Shown here piece by piece: positions 61,292 through 64,000 of a stretch of 64,000 nt of DNA. The notes beneath the pieces are model-generated. The model was not told the DNA's origin. It did not search any database and saw nothing but the letters and a program-made list of their open reading frames with translations. The stretch comes from Eubacterium_B sp034180045 (GTDB lineage: Bacteria; Bacillota; Clostridia; Peptostreptococcales; Anaerovoracaceae): the NCBI GenBank assembly GCA_034180045.1, contig JAXFOY010000009.1:62001-126000 (forward strand), given 5' to 3'. Every line of letters begins with the position of its first letter. Position 1 is the first letter of the stretch. The position numbers and the translations under genes were made by a program.

Positions 61292-61935
61292 TGAGAAATA
61301 AGTTTGATGAACAGCTGCTTTTACTTAATAATAACCTGACGAAGATGGGGGCGCTTTGTGAAGATGCAATTTCTCTTGTTACGAGGGCTTTAGTTTCGGA
61401 AGATGACTTTGCGAGAAATAAGATTTCACCTCTAGAGTCGGAAATTGATGAAATGGAAAAAAATATCGAAAGTTTGTGTATGAAACTATTGCTTCAGCAG
61501 CAGCCTGTGGCTAGAGATTTACGCTTAATTTCTGCGGCGCTGAAGATGATTACGGACATGGAGAGAATAGGAGACCAGGCATCGGATATTGCCGAAATTA
61601 TTCCATATTTGAACGGAAGAAGGGGGAGCGAGGGAAAAGTCGTAAAAGAAATGGCTGAGGCAAGTATAAAAATGGTGGTAGAAAGTGTGGAAGCTTTTGT
61701 CAATAGAGACATAACACTTGCCGAAAATGTGGTAAAATATGATGATATAGTAGATGAATATTTCGAAAAAATAAAGGATAGGCTTGTGCGAATGATAGCG
61801 GAAAATCATGAAGACGGCGAATATGCTATTAATCTTCTGATGATTGCTAAGTATCTTGAGAGAATAGGAGATCATGCTACAAATATCGCAGAATGGGTGA
61901 TATTCTCAATTACAGGCGTACACAAAGAGGAGTGA
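61291..61935 (+). CDS. phoU: Phosphate signalling regulator PhoU
   Basis: The 214-residue all-helical protein has two PhoU repeats, each with an E/D-x3-D metal pattern (MERIGDQASDIAE and LERIGDHATNIAEW). PhoU couples Pst activity to the sensor PhoR, repressing the Pho response when phosphate is plentiful. I use ATG 61291, overlapping the pstB stop with GGGGAGG upstream; TTG 61288 would add one residue. Confidence 0.95.
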   Translation: MRNKFDEQLLLLNNNLTKMGALCEDAISLVTRALVSEDDFARNKISPLESEIDEMEKNIESLCMKLLLQQQPVARDLRLISAALKMITDMERIGDQASDIAEIIPYLNGRRGSEGKVVKEMAEASIKMVVESVEAFVNRDITLAENVVKYDDIVDEYFEKIKDRLVRMIAENHEDGEYAINLLMIAKYLERIGDHATNIAEWVIFSITGVHKEE

Positions 61936-61939
61936 TTTT

Positions 61940-62620
61940 ATGATTTGGTGCGTGGAAGATGATACTAACATAAGAGAGATGGAGTTATATACGCTTCAGA
62001 TGGCAAATTACGAAACTCGCGGATTTTCTGACGGAGAAAGTTTTTTTGATGCCTTAGAAACAGAGAAACCTGCTCTTGTTTTATTAGACATTATGTTACC
62101 GCAAACCGATGGAATTGAAATTCTGAAAAAGATAAGGGAGAGGCGAGATACCGAAGATATTGCCGTCATAATGACAACTGCAAGAAGTGAAGAATACGAC
62201 AAGGTGCTAAGTCTCGACCTTGGGGCTGATGACTATTTGGTAAAGCCCTTCGGCATGATGGAGATGGTTTCGCATGTCAAAGCTGTTCTGCGGCGTTACA
62301 AACCGAAAAGTGCGGAAAACACACTAAGTGTCGGAAAAATTTATATGAATCTCGATAAGCATTTTGTACGCACCGAACAGGGAGAAGCTGTTTTGACCTT
62401 CAAAGAGTATGAACTTCTGAAAATTTTTTTGAAAAATCCCGGCAGAGCCTTTACAAGAGACCAACTTTTCGCAAGCGTATGGGGCGAAGATTATATTGGT
62501 GAAAGCAGGACTGTAGATATGCACATCAAAACCTTACGGCATAAGCTGGGAACATGCGGCGCACGTATAGAAACGATAAGGAACGTGGGATATAGAATTA
62601 ACCCGCGGGAGGAGATATAA
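61940..62620 (+). CDS. phoB: Phosphate-response regulator PhoB/PhoP
   Basis: The 226-residue OmpR-family regulator has D50 in LVLLDIMLP, the K of LVKPFG, and a winged-helix C-terminus (TFKEYELLKIFLKNP and SRTVDMHIKTLRHKL). Its location, four bases after phoU and before the sensor gene, identifies the phosphate system. It likely activates the pst promoter through the repeats at 57867. Confidence 0.93.
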   Translation: MIWCVEDDTNIREMELYTLQMANYETRGFSDGESFFDALETEKPALVLLDIMLPQTDGIEILKKIRERRDTEDIAVIMTTARSEEYDKVLSLDLGADDYLVKPFGMMEMVSHVKAVLRRYKPKSAENTLSVGKIYMNLDKHFVRTEQGEAVLTFKEYELLKIFLKNPGRAFTRDQLFASVWGEDYIGESRTVDMHIKTLRHKLGTCGARIETIRNVGYRINPREEI

Positions 62621-62621
62621 A

Positions 62622-64000
62622 TTGACAAAAAAAATATTCAAATCAATTTTAATCACGGCAGGTCTTGTATTTATTTCATGTATCGTATTAATAATGGGTG
62701 TGTTATACGAATACTTTGAGGCTCAGCAAAAAAAACAGCTTAATTCAGAGCTGGAACTGGCTTTTATCGGCGTTGAAAAACTAGGAGTTTCTTATCTGCA
62801 AACACTTGACAGTCAAAATGAAAGATTTACATACATTTCCGCGGGCGGTGAGGTTATCTTTGACACATCTATAAATTCAGATAAACTGGAGAATCATAGG
62901 GAAAGACAGGAAGTGAAAGAAGCCTTGGAAAAGGGACATGGTGAAAGCATCAGATATTCCGGCACTTTGACCGAAAAAACCATATATATGGCAAAGAAGT
63001 TGCCGAATGGAGATATTATCAGGGTGTCTATAAGTCAAATGACTATATGGAAACTCTTTATATCTATGTCTCAGCCTCTATTTATAGTTGCACTTTTAAG
63101 CTTTGCAGTTTCATATTTTGCAGCGAGGAAGATGGCGACGAAAATTGTAAATCCGTTAAATGAAATGAATCTTGATAAACCACTTGAAAACGAAGCATAT
63201 GACGAACTTGCGCCTATGCTTAAAAGGCTTGAGTATCAACAGAGAAAAATTGAAAATCAAAGGCAGGAACTTGGCAAAAAGGAGAGCGAACTTAACTCTG
63301 TAATAGCAAACATGAAAGAGGGATTGGTGCTGCTGAGTGCTGATAGAAAAATCATCGGGATAAATCCCGCTGCGGAGATATTCTTTAATGCTGATGACAG
63401 GTGTATAGGGAGGGATTTTATTTTAATCGAAAGAGACCATAAAATCACATCTTTACTTGATGAAGCGGAACTTAAAGGCGCAAAAGAACTTTTGCTTGAT
63501 AGAAAGGGACGAGTTTTTCAAATTAATGCAAGCAGCATAGGCGGAGAACAATCGAAGCAGGGAACGGTACTTTTGATATTTGATATTACAGATAAGGCTT
63601 TTGCGGAGCAAAACAGAAGGGAGTTTGCGGCAAATGTCAGTCACGAACTTAAAACGCCTTTACACACCATTATGGGAAGTTCCGAGCTAATAGAAAACGG
63701 AATGGTAAAAGGAGAGAAACTGACAGCATTTGCCGGGCAGATAAAATCAGAAGCCTCAAGGCTGGTAAGCTTGATAGAGGATATCATGCATATATCAAAG
63801 CTGGATGAGAAGATAGAAATGACAGCGGAAAAGGTTAATCTGGCTGAGATAGCGGAGTCTGAGCTCAAGGCATTATCGTGTTTGGCGAGCGAAATGAAGG
63901 TCAGCACGAGCCTGGACACTTCGGGTTATGACGGTATTCCGGTCTATGCACCATCACAGCTCGTACGCGAAATTTTCCATAATCTTTGTGAAAATGCAGT
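62622..64000 (+). CDS. phoR: Phosphate sensor histidine kinase PhoR (3' end outside window)
   Basis: The frame is open from TTG 62622 (SD GGGAGGAG) to the window end, about 459 residues so far. Residues 4-30 and about 145-167 are membrane helices around an extracytoplasmic region of about 115 residues. A PAS-like domain follows (SVIANMKEGLVLLSADRKIIG), then the H-box NVSHELKTPLHTIMG and the dimerisation helices. The ATP-binding N-box begins near the end (LVREIFHNLCENA). The frame would be missed by tools requiring a stop. Its gene order fits PhoR. Confidence 0.9.
   Translation, partial: MTKKIFKSILITAGLVFISCIVLIMGVLYEYFEAQQKKQLNSELELAFIGVEKLGVSYLQTLDSQNERFTYISAGGEVIFDTSINSDKLENHRERQEVKEALEKGHGESIRYSGTLTEKTIYMAKKLPNGDIIRVSISQMTIWKLFISMSQPLFIVALLSFAVSYFAARKMATKIVNPLNEMNLDKPLENEAYDELAPMLKRLEYQQRKIENQRQELGKKESELNSVIANMKEGLVLLSADRKIIGINPAAEIFFNADDRCIGRDFILIERDHKITSLLDEAELKGAKELLLDRKGRVFQINASSIGGEQSKQGTVLLIFDITDKAFAEQNRREFAANVSHELKTPLHTIMGSSELIENGMVKGEKLTAFAGQIKSEASRLVSLIEDIMHISKLDEKIEMTAEKVNLAEIAESELKALSCLASEMKVSTSLDTSGYDGIPVYAPSQLVREIFHNLCENA

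Noticed and set aside
1..64000. CRISPR arrays, prophage or insertion sequences
   Set aside because: No spaced direct-repeat array, integrase, transposase, terminal inverted repeats or phage structural genes were seen.

Overview
This window reads as the chromosome of a low-to-moderate GC, Gram-positive anaerobe of the Clostridia. The evidence is indirect: AAGGAGG-type ribosome binding sites, frequent TTG starts, sortase-type surface proteins, an alpha2-type glycyl-tRNA synthetase, pyruvate phosphate dikinase, a polyferredoxin with a TlpA-like lipoprotein, a UPF0237/UPF0210 (ACT/PFL) gene pair and PyrR attenuation. A member of the Anaerovoracaceae (former Family XIII) or a relative is my guess, not something the sequence proves. 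I see no phage, insertion sequence, integrase or CRISPR array. Coding density is high and most genes are housekeeping.

Layout. 1-3281: the 3' end of one cell-wall protein, then a second adhesin gene whose signal peptide is cut from its body by one in-frame TAA. 3312-7912: a small ribbon-helix-helix gene, then a tightly overlapping run phoH-ybeY-cdd-era-recO and a DUF4342 gene. 8010-12115: glycyl-tRNA synthetase and ppdK. 12174-15954: a redox module of response regulator, histidine kinase, a 48-residue CXXC membrane protein, a polyferredoxin and a TlpA-like lipoprotein. 16066-17790: an ABC exporter. 17947-21402 (minus strand): a DUF6873 gene, a radical SAM gene, the ACT gene and the PFL gene. 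21480-33000: gltX, ung, typA, a MscS channel, pyc, pepT, a NYN/OST-HTH protein and a glycerophosphodiesterase. 33086-37890: a divergent AraC regulator and two ABC half-transporters. 38006-40842: tRNA-Glu, thrC, mntP and tRNA-Ser, with a structured non-coding stretch. 40844-49287: a NhaC antiporter, a CarD-like regulator, a polyamine uptake operon with its XRE-cupin regulator, and a DUF5685/J-domain pair. 49315-56842: a D-cysteine desulfhydrase-like gene, malic enzyme, a transglutaminase-like protein, the pyrR-uraA operon with its attenuator, and a D,D-carboxypeptidase. 57005-64000: lexA with an SOS box, then pstSCAB-phoU-phoB-phoR, running off the end of the window.

How the genes fit together. 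Pyruvate carboxylase, malic enzyme and PPDK interconvert pyruvate, oxaloacetate, malate and PEP, the usual node of fermentative and gluconeogenic carbon flow. The pst-pho block is a complete phosphate-starvation regulon with its own sensor. The pot block takes up spermidine/putrescine under a PuuR-like regulator that probably binds a palindrome beside its own start. The part most worth follow-up is 12315-15884, where a two-component system appears to control an envelope redox chain: polyferredoxin, tiny CXXC protein and extracytoplasmic thioredoxin-like lipoprotein. Its partners and substrates are not known to me.
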